Source of the DNA: Dipteronia dyeriana
Taxonomy: Eukaryota; Streptophyta; Magnoliopsida; Sapindales; Sapindaceae
Direction: 5' to 3'
Assembly (NCBI GenBank): GCA_032871835.1
Contig: CM065299.1
Location: 97,842,652 to 97,906,651 of the forward strand
DNA: 64,000 nt
Shown here: piece by piece, positions 32,366 through 43,510 of the stretch
Layout of the letters: every line of letters starts with the position of its first letter
How positions within the stretch are numbered: position 1 is the first letter of the stretch
Notes under the pieces: generated by a model
The model's input: the letters and a program-made list of their open reading frames with translations, nothing else
The model's database searches: none
Told to the model about the DNA's origin: nothing
Translations under genes and position numbers: made by a program

Positions 32366-35135
32366 ATTCATTCCACGGTCGCACCGTCTCTAGTAGGGCA
32401 CGTCTGTCCGTTGTGACCTATAGTATGACAGATACTACACTTGCGTCTGTATTCCTCGGGAATGACTCTGCTCGGACCTTCATCAGCAAAAGCTGGGTTA
32501 GAACATCTCCACGAATTATGCTCTGGTTGTCGACATCGTCTACAATTCTGGGTGGATGTTCTCTCCGAAGACGAGATACGACGTGAAGCCCTCGGGTAGC
32601 CTACTTGTCTCCTGGAGCTTGGATTCAAAATGACTCTCTCAGCGATGTCAGATGGCACAATCCAAGTGGAAGGATGTCCAGCTGGCATAACAGGAACCGA
32701 GTACGCATCAATAAGTGTTTGTCGCTTGTAGTAGTCCGTACAGAGGGATATGAAATGCATGTTCGGTCCCTCTAAAAACATTGAAAACGACGATAAAATT
32801 GTATGATGTTTAAGTAATATTAACCGTACACAAAATTGTATGATGTACCTTGCGGCAGCGAGAGCATGAGAACATGGAAGAAGGTCCATTTTAAATTTGT
32901 TACATGTGCAGGTCTTCCGGGCTAAGTCAACGGTCCACTATTTTCCAGCCCGTTTTACCAAAAATATGTTCCAGTCAACTGGATTAACGGTCATAAAATT
33001 GCACTTTTCAACACGTTTGAGGATCACAAGATGTGCTGCGTCGGTCAACTGATGACGCATGGATTGTGCAGCCCTATGACGATCGTGAAACCAACGTTGT
33101 AGCATATTCCTAATAAACTCTGCCAAAGTCAACATAGGTAGTTGCCGTGCAAATTTAAGGCATGAGTTTATGCATTCTACAGCATTTGTTGTCATGACCC
33201 TATACCTTCTGTCGGGGAAGTGAACACGGGACCACTTGTGTGAACCGGTATCAATTACATATTCATATGCATTCGAGTGCAAGTTGCGTGACTCTTCCAT
33301 GTGCCGGTTATATTGCAACTCGGTGTACGCTCGGGATCCTTTATCCATTATTGCGGTAACATCCTTTCTATGATATATCTTCTTAATATTTTCATAAAGT
33401 GCCAGCAACATATGGTATGGGTGGCATAAGGGAACACTTTAGAAATCCCTACTTCAATGCTTGCATGTCGATCAGAAATGAAAACCAAATCATCTATATG
33501 GCCAAGGGCACCTTTCAAGCAATCCAAAAAACACTCCCATGATAGGTTGTTTTTCGAGTCACCGTACCCAAAAGTAATTGGATAAACCTGTTCATTCCCA
33601 TCTTGTGCAGTTCCAACAAACATTGTGCCCCCGAATCTACCCTTTAAATGGGTACCATCAATGGCAATAACTGGACACATACACCTCTGAAATCCTCTGA
33701 GTGAGGCACCCAACGACATGAAAAAGTATAAGAATTTACCATTTTCATCGCACTGTAAGTCAGTAATCATTTCGGGATTTTGTTGTTCCAACCTGTAACC
33801 GAATGATGGCAGCAGTTGGAAGTTTTCCTCATGCGTTCCATAGGTGAGTGACAATGCATAATCAATGGCTTGATGTGCCTTACTGTACATTATTTGGATG
33901 CCATACATTGTTTTCATGTCGGCGATTATGTCCTTCAAACGCATTAGTCGACCATCTTGTTGCTGCAATCTAGGTGCAACCACTTCTCCAATTATGACTG
34001 CACTAGCTTATCGATAGAGGCGGTGAATCTCCTCCAACGGACAAGTGTGTTCATTGATAAAACTTTGTACTTGAAAGTATGTCGCTTCATCTCTCCTAAC
34101 CGCTCTTAACTTCCATGTACAGTTATCCATCAAACAAACCAGATGTAATGTTGTCTTATTTCACCTTTTCACATTCCACTCGAAGTTGTGCCACATTGCA
34201 AAATGGCCAGCCAATCTCTTCAAATCCTTTTTAGTAGGAAAAAATTTACCTTTATATATCATGCTGGTAGGTTCATCTTCTACCGAGTTTCTGCTTCCAC
34301 CCATACCAAACGAGTATGATTCTGCTCCTGGAATAACCCACATTCTGACATTCTCAGAATCAGCTGGAGTTACATCAGGCCGGACCTCAGATGTCCCAGC
34401 TATATCTACTGCAGTGGAACTACATCTATGGACACGTCTTGCACGTCTTTCCATTTCGAACCGTTCTTCATCTTCCTCATTGTTCGGTACATTATGTACC
34501 GGATGTAAATTTACCTCATTAGCCACCTCATGGATTGGTAGGTTATGAGGTTCATTGTTCCGCTCATTGTTTATGTCATTGTACATCTCATTGTATTAGT
34601 GGTTGTACTGCCCATCGTTCAATTCAATTTGACAACCGAAATCATCGTCCAATTAAACTCCAACTATATCACCATGGTCGGCTACTTCCGGTGGGATACC
34701 ACATAGGTTTTTTCTACCGTCAATCCCACTTCTTTCTGTGAATAACTGGTTGCTTCTGCCTGAAGATCGAAATTGTTGGGTGTTATCACGAGTAGGGATT
34801 TCTTCACCGATGACATCTCCTGCAGCTCTTTCAATTAAATTGACACATACTTTAGGGAATACCATATCTTCCCCTAGCATAAACAAAACATCATCGTCAT
34901 TTCTTACAAATGTGCGACATGTTGTCCCGGGAACAATTGATATAGATTGTAGATCAGCAATGTATTTGTTCACATCGTACTTCACAACAGTTTGTACGAT
35001 CGACACCAGCTCTTCCTAAGTCATATTTCTGGACACATACATTCCTTGGTTATCGGAACCAAGAAACCTCTGACTTCCATCAGGTAATTGCTCTCATCGA
35101 CCGTTGTAAAATATTATTAATCTAACCCGATCCAT
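32366..35135 (-). pseudogene. MURA-type MULE transposase, broken
   Basis: The frame opens at ATG 35135 and ends at TAA 32368-32366. A long N-terminal region is followed by a MuDR-type domain (IYKGKFFPTKKDLKRLAGHF, about 34260-34165). The catalytic MULE domain follows, with Asp in PVIAIDGTHLKGRFGG (33658) and Asp in DLVFISDRHASI (33471). After it come a SWIM zinc finger (CTCNKFKMDLLPCSHALAA) and two C-terminal CX2CX4HX4C knuckles (CRRCRQPEHNSWRC, CSICHTIGHNGQTC). It would cut and join MULE ends. At least six in-frame stops (near 35094, 35018, 34656, 34603, 34158 and 34007) and a frameshift near 33411 break it. Confidence 0.85.
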
Positions 35136-35212
35136 TGTCCTGTGAAAATCATCATCACAATCAATTATTAACAGATAAAAAAAATTACTTTTATAATTAC
35201 TAACAATTACAA

Positions 35213-36175
35213 AATTTTCAAATGGATCGAGTACTTTTTATAAGGGATCGAGAACTTTTTCAAGGGTTCGAGAATAATTTACAAAGGATTGAGAACTTTT
35301 AAAAAGGTTCGATTCGAGAACTTTTATCGAGAATATTTATCAAATTATCGAGAACTTTTAACAAGGGAACGAGAACTTTTTCTAAGGGATCGATAACATT
35401 TTAAACGGTTCGAGAACTTTTTAAAGGGATCGAGAATATTTGTTAAAAGGACCGAGAACTTTTATCAATGGATCGACAACTTTCAACAAGTCAACAGGGA
35501 ACTTTTTCTAAGGGATCGAGAACATTTCTAACGGTTCGAGAATTTTTTTAAGGGATCGAGAATATTTGTCAAATTATCCAGAACTTTTATTAAGGGATCG
35601 AGAACTTTTAACAAGGGAACGAGAACTTTTTCTAAGGGATCGAGAACTTTTAACAACGAAACGGGAACTTTTTTAACGGTTCGAGAACTTTTTTAAGGGA
35701 TCGAGAATATTTGTCAAATTATCGAGAACTTTTATCATGGGATCGAGAACTTTTAACAAGGGAACGAGAACTTTTTCTAAGGGATCGAGGATTTTTAACA
35801 ACAGAACGAGAACTTTTTCTAAGGGATCGAGAACATTTCTAACGGTTCGAGAACTTTTTTAAGGGATCGATGATATTTTTCAAATTATCGAGAACTTTTA
35901 TCAAGGGACCGAGAACTTTTTCTAAGGGATCGAGAAAGTTTTTAACGGATCGAGAACTTTTTAAAAGGATCGAGATTATTTATCAAATTATCGAGAACTT
36001 TTATAACGGTTCGAGAACCTTTGTCCAGGGATCGAGAACTTTTCCTAAGGAATCGAGCATTTTTTGTCGAGCATTTTTTGTCGAGCATTTTTTTCAAATA
36101 ATCGAGCTTTTTTCAAACTAAACAAGAGCTCGTTCCAATATAAAATAAGCTCGATTCATTTTTAAATATTCTCGA
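35213..36175 (+). repeat. Right TCGAGAA minisatellite of the MULE
   Basis: More than 35 degenerate units of about 21-25 bp follow the form GGGATCGAGAACTTTTAACAA. Variants read AACGGTTCGAGAACTTTTT and GTCGAGCATTTTT. The orientation relative to the + strand is the same as in the left array, not inverted. It lies upstream of the transposase start, near the MULE's right end. Confidence 0.9.
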
Positions 36176-36533
36176 TCACACAAGAAAAAAACATTCTACT
36201 GCAGAATCTGAAATGGATACATTGATATCGAGGAATGGATACATTGTTAACCCACACAGAAATGAATGCAAAATATTTAAAATGCATAAAAGAAATTTAA
36301 GTGAAGATCATAAATATTTGTTACCTTCTGCTGCAGAATCTGGAGAGAGAGTCAAGTTTTTCAGACAACTTTTTTGGGGAGATACCAACGAGTTCAGAAA
36401 GAGGCCTTTAAAAAATTAAAGTTTAGGGACAATTTTGACAGTTTACCATAATAGGTGCTTTTTAAACTTAAGTTATTAAAAGAGTGAAATCACAACACAC
36501 CTTATAAAAGGTGATATATCTCACCATTTCCAC
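36176..36533. other. Right terminal region of the MULE
   Basis: About 360 bp between the minisatellite and the right TSD. It holds the degenerate TIR in its last 100 bp and no gene. Confidence 0.5.
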
Positions 36534-36543
36534 AATATCAATT
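36534..36543. repeat. MULE target-site duplication, right (AATATCAATT)
   Basis: This is an exact match to 14395-14404. The sequence then continues as TE-B. Confidence 0.85.
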
Positions 36544-36719
36544 TTAGCATTTTGTTTAATATTATTACAACTATAAACAAATTGATTAAATAATTACCAA
36601 TATAATTTTTGTATTGTAATTTTTAAATTAAACAAAAATAACACATAAAAAATTAATTCAAAAAAACATATCAAAAAAGGAATTAATCAAAAATAAACTC
36701 TTAAATTATAAAAATATAA

Positions 36720-36950
36720 TTGTATATAATATATTATTATATAATATATTATTGTATACAATAACATTATATATTATTATATTCATAATATTATAGAATA
36801 TTAATATACTAATTATGTTTTCATATATATATATTATATATTAATATTCTATAATATTATATATTATAATATATATAAACTATATTATAATATTATATAT
36901 ATAATAATTATAATATATATATTATTGTATGAATACTTTTATTTCTATCT
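36720..36950. repeat. (TA)-rich core of TE-B copy 2
   Basis: Nearly pure A/T, homologous to the cores at 6455-6525 and 12816-13080, with no viral insertion. Confidence 0.85.
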
Positions 36951-37263
36951 GGAAATAAATTATTCTGGAATATATATATAATAGGAGCACTTTGGTCATT
37001 TGAAAATCTTATCCCTTCTTGTCCTAGTCATATCAAACGCATAACAGTACAATTAATAGTTTTAAAAAATGATTTTTTATATAAAAAAAATGAAAAACAA
37101 AAAACAAACATTTTGTGTTTTTTGAGTCTTTCACTTTTAATACTGATTTTGGTTTTCATTTTTTGTTTGAAAATAAAATGAAAAACGGTTAACGAACGTG
37201 TTTTCAAAATCGTTTTTAAAAAATAAAAACGAAAACGGACTGAAAAACAGTTTCAGGATGAAG

Positions 37264-37618
37264 ACTTTGGGTTTCGAAAAACGTGGAAGATGTTTTGGGG
37301 TTGATTTGGTATCAATAGAAAAGTTTGGAGATAATGATTTTATGTTTTGCTCCACGTTTTCAATTTTTATTTTTTATTTTGCTTTTAATTAATGCAAGGG
37401 CATTGTTGACATTGTAGTAGTCAATTTGGTCAAACTAACGGATCCCAGTAACGACAGTTCACTATAGGGGCAGTAAGTGTAGAAAAACGATCTTTGGCCA
37501 TCTATTTACAATTAATTCAAACCTTAGGGGCGTGAGTGTAATTCTCCCTCTTAGAAAGCATAATAGGAGGAATGACTGTGTCAAAGCATGACGTGACTAT
37601 TGGTGCCTATTGGTAGGG
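37264..37618. other. Intergenic spacer
   Basis: No gene is recognised. Confidence 0.4.
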
Positions 37619-37623
37619 ATTAG

Positions 37624-38025
37624 AGGTGTCCACGGTTCGGTTAAACCGTTCGAAACCGAACCGAAACCGAACCGAAACCGACCTCTAGAAACCGAAACCG
37701 AAATCCAAACCGTCGGTTACAAAACCGGTTGGAAACCGGATCCCAACGGTTCGATTACTGTTATGGGATCTTAAAAACCAACAAAAAACCGTCGGTTTCA
37801 AAATTAAAAAAAAAACCAATGAAATGCTGACACGTGGCAACATTTCAGAACAAAAAAAACCGAACGAACCGAAAAACGCCGGTTTCGAAACCGCCCAAAA
37901 CTGTCATATTCCGGTTACGGTTACGGTTACGGTTCTGCCTTTCTACAGAACCGAAACCGAGGGTTCGAAAACGAAACCGAACCGAAACCGAACCGAAACC
38001 GAACCGAAACCGAACCCTGGACACC
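37624..38025. mobile_element. 402-bp MITE with CGGTT-rich subterminal repeats
   Basis: The ends are AGGTGTCCACGGTTCGG and, complement, GGTGTCCAGGGTTCGG. ATTAG flanks both sides (37619-37623 and 38026-38030). The inside is dominated by alternating CGAAACCGAAC and GGTTACGGTTACGG tracts that can fold on themselves. Dense subterminal hexamer repeats of this kind suggest hAT-type binding sites, but the apparent TSD is 5 bp, so the superfamily is unsettled. Confidence 0.65.
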
Positions 38026-38338
38026 ATTAGTAGGGATCCATGCCATTGGTGCCTATCATATATGTTGTGGTACGAGTTTGGTTTTTTTTTTTCGTACCGA
38101 TTTAATTTTGGAATGGTTTTTAGATTTTCAATCTCCATCCCTAGATAATGGGATGAGGACAGTATGGGGCAAGCTAGGAATCGACCCTCTAGTAGGGAAT
38201 CCTTGTACTCGTATTCATACCGTTTATTTTAAGTCAGGTATTTCATCAGGGATGATATTTCTAATACAAATTGAAATTGGAAATGATAATAAACAACTTA
38301 TCCTCTACTCGTACCATTGACAACCTTATAATCTGTAA
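38026..38338. other. Spacer between two MITEs
   Basis: No gene is seen. The stretch contains repeated short phrases such as TAGTAGGGAT and TCTAGTAGGGAATCC. Confidence 0.4.
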
Positions 38339-38869
38339 GGGTGCGTTTGATACCGAGATGGGACATGATAAGGTGAGACTGAACAAGGCTAAACATGTTA
38401 TTCTATATTGTGTTTGGAAGGCTTGAACAAAACTGCAAACTGTATTGTTATGCGTTTGGTATAGCTGGGATAGAACGGAACAAGAGGTTCAAATGACCAG
38501 AGTACCCCTCTTATATATATATAACAACATAGACTATAATATTATATATTAATATATAATAATATTAATAATATATATATATATATATCATATAATAATA
38601 ATAATATATATATATATATTAAATATATTATATTATATTATATATTTATTGGACATGATTGTAATTGTTTAAAATGTAAAGGATAAATTGATATTTTTAA
38701 CATTTGTCTCATGTCATGGGACAAGTTGTCCTAGGGTCTTGGGTGAGACATTTTTTTATGATTTTTGTCCCACCTTGTCTCGTCTTGTCCTATGCTTAGG
38801 ACGCGCCAAACGTAAGACTAACAAACTGTATCACGTTGTCTTGTTCTGTTCCGTGTACAAAACACACCC
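38339..38869. mobile_element. 531-bp MITE, PIF/Harbinger-type
   Basis: Left end GGGTGCGTTTGATACCGAGA and right-end complement GGGTGTGTTTTGTACACGGA are flanked by TAA (38336-38338 and 38870-38872). The TAA TSD and G-rich TIR are those of Tourist/PIF-Harbinger MITEs. The middle is (TA)-rich. Phrases such as GGACAAGACG-type and CAAATGACCAGAGTACCCCT resemble TE-B arms, so the two families may be related. Confidence 0.8.
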
Positions 38870-38872
38870 TAA

Positions 38873-39424
38873 GTGAGTTAGTTGGATTTTGATTGATTTT
38901 TTTTTTTTTTGATAATATCTATTAATTCAATACTGGATTTTTTTTTTTAAAGCTTTCATCATTGGTAAGATTCAAATCGTTGAACTGGAAGTCATTTATT
39001 CAAACCCCAAGCTCGTCCATTTACTATGTTCCTGCTGACTAGATTTTCGGTGATCTGGGGTTAGATTAGGTAAAGTTTTGATTTTTAATTGAATAATTTG
39101 ATTGAATATGAACGAGGAATGTACAATCTAGCAGGCCAATATCACTTTCGTGAGCTTGAGGACTTGGTAAGGCTCTATGGTTTGGCGTTGAGGTGTGAGA
39201 GAGAATCTTGAAATATATAGTTGTAATAATTTATCATATAGTTAAATTTTCTTTGTCGTGGCTCGTGGTTTTTCCCTGATTTAAAGCTTTCCACGTATAT
39301 GTCATGTTGTGATTGAATTATTTTCTCCCATCTTATTTTTCTACTATAGATATTAATTGCTATGAGTTATAGTTAAATGTTAGGTATGTCATTTCCGCAT
39401 TCATCTGTTCAAATTCCAAACACA
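38873..39424. other. AT-rich spacer
   Basis: No gene is recognised; T-runs at 38900-38950. Confidence 0.4.
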
Positions 39425-40890
39425 TATGGCAGATTTTAATCCTACACAAAGATACACCACCATGCTTGGAATTTACTTCTGGTTTAACTTAACTCCAGTT
39501 TCATTTGTGCAGAGTTTCATGAAGAAGATGCCATGAATCTAATAACGATGTATTATATAACTTACACTTAACAATACTTCTACTGTACAATATTTATACA
39601 ACTTTTATACAATATTATCCTCAGTAGAGAGCTAACCCCAACAGGTTAATACAGTGCATGTTTGCTATTATGTTTACAATCCGACTTGAGCCAACCTGTG
39701 TTCTGAGTCATTCCAGTAACATAGTGCAATCCAAATTGAGTTATCACAAGGATGCCAACCTCAGACACGGTTAAAACTCAACCATAGCACAATATATACC
39801 ACCAAAATTTGGAAAGAACTTTAGCAAAGCTAAGTTCTGTCAGAAGATGAATTTTCAAAATATGTAGGTTTTGGGGTTGAGGAACAACCGATAGATTGGA
39901 TTAATTCCTGCACACCTAACACCCGGAACTTTGGAGGTGAATTCACAGCGATATTGTCAACTCGGTGTTCATAGATATATCTTCCCGTTCTTGTCGAGTT
40001 TGTATTCAGAAGTGCCATCAAATCGACCGCGACTCTCCCAAGGGACTCATGGAATGCCATGGACAGTCCAGCGAACCATTATAACATTCTCCATGGGCTG
40101 CCAGACACTTACGATGTCAAGCCACAATGCCCTGAAAAATATCCTGCCATGGAATCGCAGCGCCCAGAAAATTGATTTATAGTTCTCAATGCTAGCAAAA
40201 GTATTCATAGGATCTTTTAATACAATATCATCCCTGAACAGAGAACAACCGAAATGTTAGCAAAGGCACAATAAGAATCATAGTAACAGCACCTGAAGAT
40301 TAATGTTTCACAATAGCACTTGCTGATATAGTTATACAAAAGCAAGGCACAACATTTGATCAAATGAAACCACAAGAAATAACTAATAAGCAAAAACTTT
40401 ACTCACACACGCATAAAAAGAAGTGCAGGTAATTCCCATTTAGGTTATTAGGCATGAAATAAGGCACTAAACTCCTGTACCTCTCAGCACCTATATACGT
40501 AAATACCATAAACTGGATCATGCATCAACTATGAACTTGATCATATATCGTACAAAAAGCATAACGCACCAACCTCTAAATGACAACCGAAAATTTCTGG
40601 CTCTTATCAACATCGATGTGATCAACAATCAAAACAATAGATTTACTGCCTAAATATCTACAAACATCAACCAAATTCATGGGACACCTGATTGAACTTC
40701 CTTTGTTTGGAAGTATAACTTTGAAGACATACATGAGCTACCTCAATCAGCCTAATTCAAGAGCATAAGATTCAAAATCAATCACAATCATTCATTATTT
40801 CAAAAATTGGAAAAAACAAAAAGAGAAGAATCCGTAGTTGCTCATCTTAATCACAAATATTCGGAACTGGGATCACGAGCGCCAATACAC
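39425..40890. repeat. Segmental duplication, copy 1
   Basis: It matches 43511-45079 in direct orientation apart from a few indels (copy 1 lacks about 30 bp near 39530). It ends abruptly after GAGCGCCAATA, where Athila-like sequence begins. It carries only the second exon and part of the intron of the DUF2358 gene. Confidence 0.88.
39830..40233 (-). pseudogene. DUF2358 exon 2 duplicate, frameshifted
   Basis: This is a copy of the exon at 43946-44345, including the acceptor (CAG|GGATG) and the same C-terminal residues (YFENSSSDRT). Four extra bases (ATAT) near 39977, within the tract encoding the GKIYEHRV region, break the frame. No first exon lies upstream, because the duplication ends within the intron. 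The partial frame that begins at an internal ATG (40060) is not a gene. Confidence 0.8.
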
Positions 40891-42490
40891 TAACTAATTT
40901 CTTAAACACTAAGTATGGCATCAAATTGTAGCTCGCCTCCAAATCACATAATGCTCTCTTGAACTCGGAGTTCCTATAGTGCAAGGAAGTGTGAAACTTC
41001 CGGGATCCTCCAACTTTGGTGGGAGTTTCTTTTGGAGGATGGCAATATACTCCTCCATGAGAGTTACTGTTTCTAAGTCTTCCAATTTCTTCTTCTTTCA
41101 CAACAGCTTTTTTAAGAACTTTGCATATTTTGGCATTTGTGCTAGAGATTCTATGAATGGAATATTAATGTGAAGTTTCTTGAAAATCTATAAAAACTTA
41201 GAAAGTTTTGAGCATCTTGGTGCTTTTTTAAGTCTTTGTGGGTAAGAGATGGGTGGCACATACGATTTGACTTGGTGTGGGGGAGGTAGATTGAATGAAG
41301 AGGAAGGTAGATGCATCCAGTCTTGCTCTCATCATCCTTTTGCACTTTAGAGGTTGCATCTTCGTCTTCAAGTGGTAAGTTCTTGTTAACCTCTCTATCT
41401 ATGTCCTTAAACCCACCCGGGTTCTCAATCACCTTTCCACTTCTCAAGAAAATAGCATGACATTGCTCTTTTTGGTTGTTTTCCATGTTACTGGGCAACG
41501 CCCCTTGTCGTCTTCTTTGAATAGCCTTTGCCAATTGCCCGACTTGCACTTCAAAGTTCTGAATGGAAGCTTGAGAATGTTGAGCCACTTGGTCAACCTT
41601 TGTGTCAAGCTTCTTAATCGCGACATCTTGAGCTTCCGTACGAACATCGAGCTTGTTCATATATTTTGAAAAGAGGTTCTCTAAGGTAGGTTTCCTTTCA
41701 GCTTGGTTGTTCACAAATTGGTTTTGGAATCCGGGTTATTGGAAGATTTGTTGGTGTTTTTGGAATCTGGGTGGTTGTCTTTGGTTGAGATTTTGTTGTT
41801 GGGGTTGGTTGTCTTTCCATGAGAAGTTGGGGTGGTTTCTCCACCGGAATTGTAAGTATTTGAATAAAGGTTGTTTTGAGCATTTTGTTTTTTGTTGGCT
41901 ATTTGGTGGTTCATGGGGTTTTGGAAGTTACAATTATAGTTGACAAACGAGACTTGTTTCGATGAATCTGCAGCAAATGGGCTCCCAACTTGGCAATCTA
42001 TACTTGAATGTGGACCCAAACATAACTCACAACTAGCCACATTCACATGACTGGGTCCTATATTCATCTTGTTCATTTACTTTGTAAGCGTCTCTAATTG
42101 AACCTTCACACTCGTCATTTCATCTACTTCTAGCATACCTGGAGCTCTCCTTGGTAATTGCCTCTCACTTCCCTAATGGTTGTTCTTGAGTGCCATTTCT
42201 TTCAAAAGTTCATGGGTGGTATCCACCGATTTGTTCATGAGTGAGTTTCCTGCAGCCGCATCCACCAAATTGGCTGCATCCACCAAATTTCTTGTTGAGA
42301 TGTTGATTCCTTGGTAGAAAGCTTGCAAAGTCTGCCACTTTGCTAGTACGTTTTGGGGGGCACTTCCGAATAATCTCCTTGAATCTTTCTCAGGCTTCAT
42401 AGAGACTCTCATTCTCAAATTGTGTGAAAGCTGTGATCTCATTCTGAAGGCGAGCGGCTTTCCCAGGAGGGAAGTACTTGTTCAAGAATG
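40888..42490 (-). mobile_element. Athila-like Ty3/gypsy gag-protease fragment
   Basis: Reading leftward on the minus strand: a gag C-terminal helix region (KWQTLQAFYQGINISTRN, then LVDAAAGNSLMNKS), a zinc-knuckle-like CELCLGPHSSIDC, a coiled-coil part (FEVQVGQLAKAIQRRRQGAL), and a protease start (RALCDLEASYNLMPYLVFKK, matching the Athila form CDLGASINLMP). Several frameshifts and stops break it. No LTR, RT or integrase accompanies it. It joins the truncated DUF2358 duplicate on one side and hAT sequence on the other. Confidence 0.75.
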
Positions 42491-43400
42491 TTATGCGTAC
42501 AGGCTCCTAGAAGCTCAGTTCGACTCATTCAAAAACACGGAGGGATTTGATATGTTGTTATGGTGGAAGACCTATAACTATAAATATCCGTTCCTGTCAC
42601 ACTTAGCACGTGACGTATTGGTTATCCTCATGTCCACTGTTTCTTCGGAACAAGCATTTAGCACGAGTGGACGAAAGGTTGAGCCAAGAAGAAGTTCTTT
42701 GTCTCTAGAGATGGTGGAGGTATTAACATGCTTTCGAGATTAGGAGCATAATCAGAAGAGGATGCAAAAATGAAATGATAGACGAACAACTTATTCAAAA
42801 TTTCTCCAATTTATAAGTCGAAAAAAGTTTCGACTATAACCAATTCTAGGACTAGATTATACATGTACGTACACTTACTTGTAATACGATTGCACTCTTT
42901 TTTTCTATACTAAGTTTTTATCCTACTCGGTTTTTCTTTGTAAGGTTTTTAATAAGGCAATCATGTAATACAAAAAGTCAAAAATAAATAAATAAATAAA
43001 TTCATATTTTCATAACTTTATCTATTTTTAATTTTCTTTAATCTTTAATCTTTATTTATTCAAATAAAATAATAAATTTATCTATTATCTGTAATTTTTT
43101 ATGAGACTAAAATAATAAATAAGATACACAAATTACAATTAAAAATTAAATTAAATTTAAATATTGAAATACTTTTAAAATTAAAAAAAAACGTCAAGCC
43201 TAGCCCATTAGTCCCACCAAAGCCGGCACTCGGGCCTGATCGACACGACAGAGTTGCGCAGACGAGCAGTGTCATACCATGTTTTCCTAAACAGGTCGGG
43301 CCTAGCACGGCAGAGCACCCTGTCGTGTCAGGCCAGGCACTGCCAATTTAGAAAAATGGGTCTAATGTTCCGTACAGGTCCCGTTTAGAAAAACGGGTCT
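42491..43400 (+). mobile_element. hAT element 3' fragment (dimerisation domain and end)
   Basis: The first 250 bp encode the C-terminal hAT dimerisation domain (LLWWKTYNYKYPFLSHLARD, SSEQAFSTSGRKVEPRR), closely matching the hAT at 57442-61271. The downstream noncoding end also corresponds (TTTTTCTTTGTAAGGTTTTT, then a GC-rich subterminal block with CAGGTCGGGCCTAGCACGGC). The 5' two thirds are missing. The fragment begins abruptly at the Athila junction. Confidence 0.8.
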
Positions 43401-43510
43401 GACGTACCGATTCCTTACCTCAACTACCACATGTGTTGTGATTGAAAAACTGTAATGTCTAACATTACTCATATGTATTGTGATTGAAAAGTTGTAATGT
43501 ATAACATTAA
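43401..43510. repeat. Short tandem duplication next to the hAT end
   Basis: TGTGATTGAAAAxxTGTAATGTxTAACATTA occurs twice, about 40 bp apart (43436-43475 and 43477-43511), directly before the second DUF2358 duplicate. Confidence 0.7.

Larger units (their letters stand above)
14405..36533. mobile_element. 22-kb Mutator-like element (ULP1-carrying, Kaonashi-like)
   Basis: The element is bounded by a 10-bp TSD, the length expected for Mutator-like elements. Its outermost about 100 bp form degenerate inverted repeats: the left end has GAGGTGTTGTG and AAGTTTAAAAGGCACC, and the complement of the right end has AAGGTGTGTTGTG and AAGTTTAAAAAGCACC. Inside are a ULP1-like protease pseudogene on +, a MURA transposase pseudogene on -, TCGAGAA minisatellites near both ends, and two LTR-retroelement insertions. 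Plant MULEs carrying ULP1-like genes are known as Kaonashi-type. Both genes are broken, so any movement would need a helper. Confidence 0.8.
14208..37263 (+). mobile_element. TE-B copy 2, split by the MULE
   Basis: The left arm 14208-14404 begins GGTCCGTTCCGTAAGCG. The right arm 36534-37263 has the (TA)-rich core and ends in CTGAAAAACAGTTTCAGG. Both match TE-B copy 1 in reverse complement, giving an element of about 930 bp without its insert. The core of this copy is free of virus. The arms encode no protein. Confidence 0.75.

Noticed and set aside
35213..36175. CRISPR-like array
   Set aside because: Units are contiguous and degenerate with no unique spacers, in a plant nuclear context.
37824..38148. 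Open frames with KPNRNRTETEPKPN repeats
   Set aside because: Low-complexity translation of the MITE's ACCGAAACCG tracts.
39830..40060. DUF2358 duplicate as a second working gene
   Set aside because: It lacks exon 1 and has a 4-base insertion in the conserved exon.
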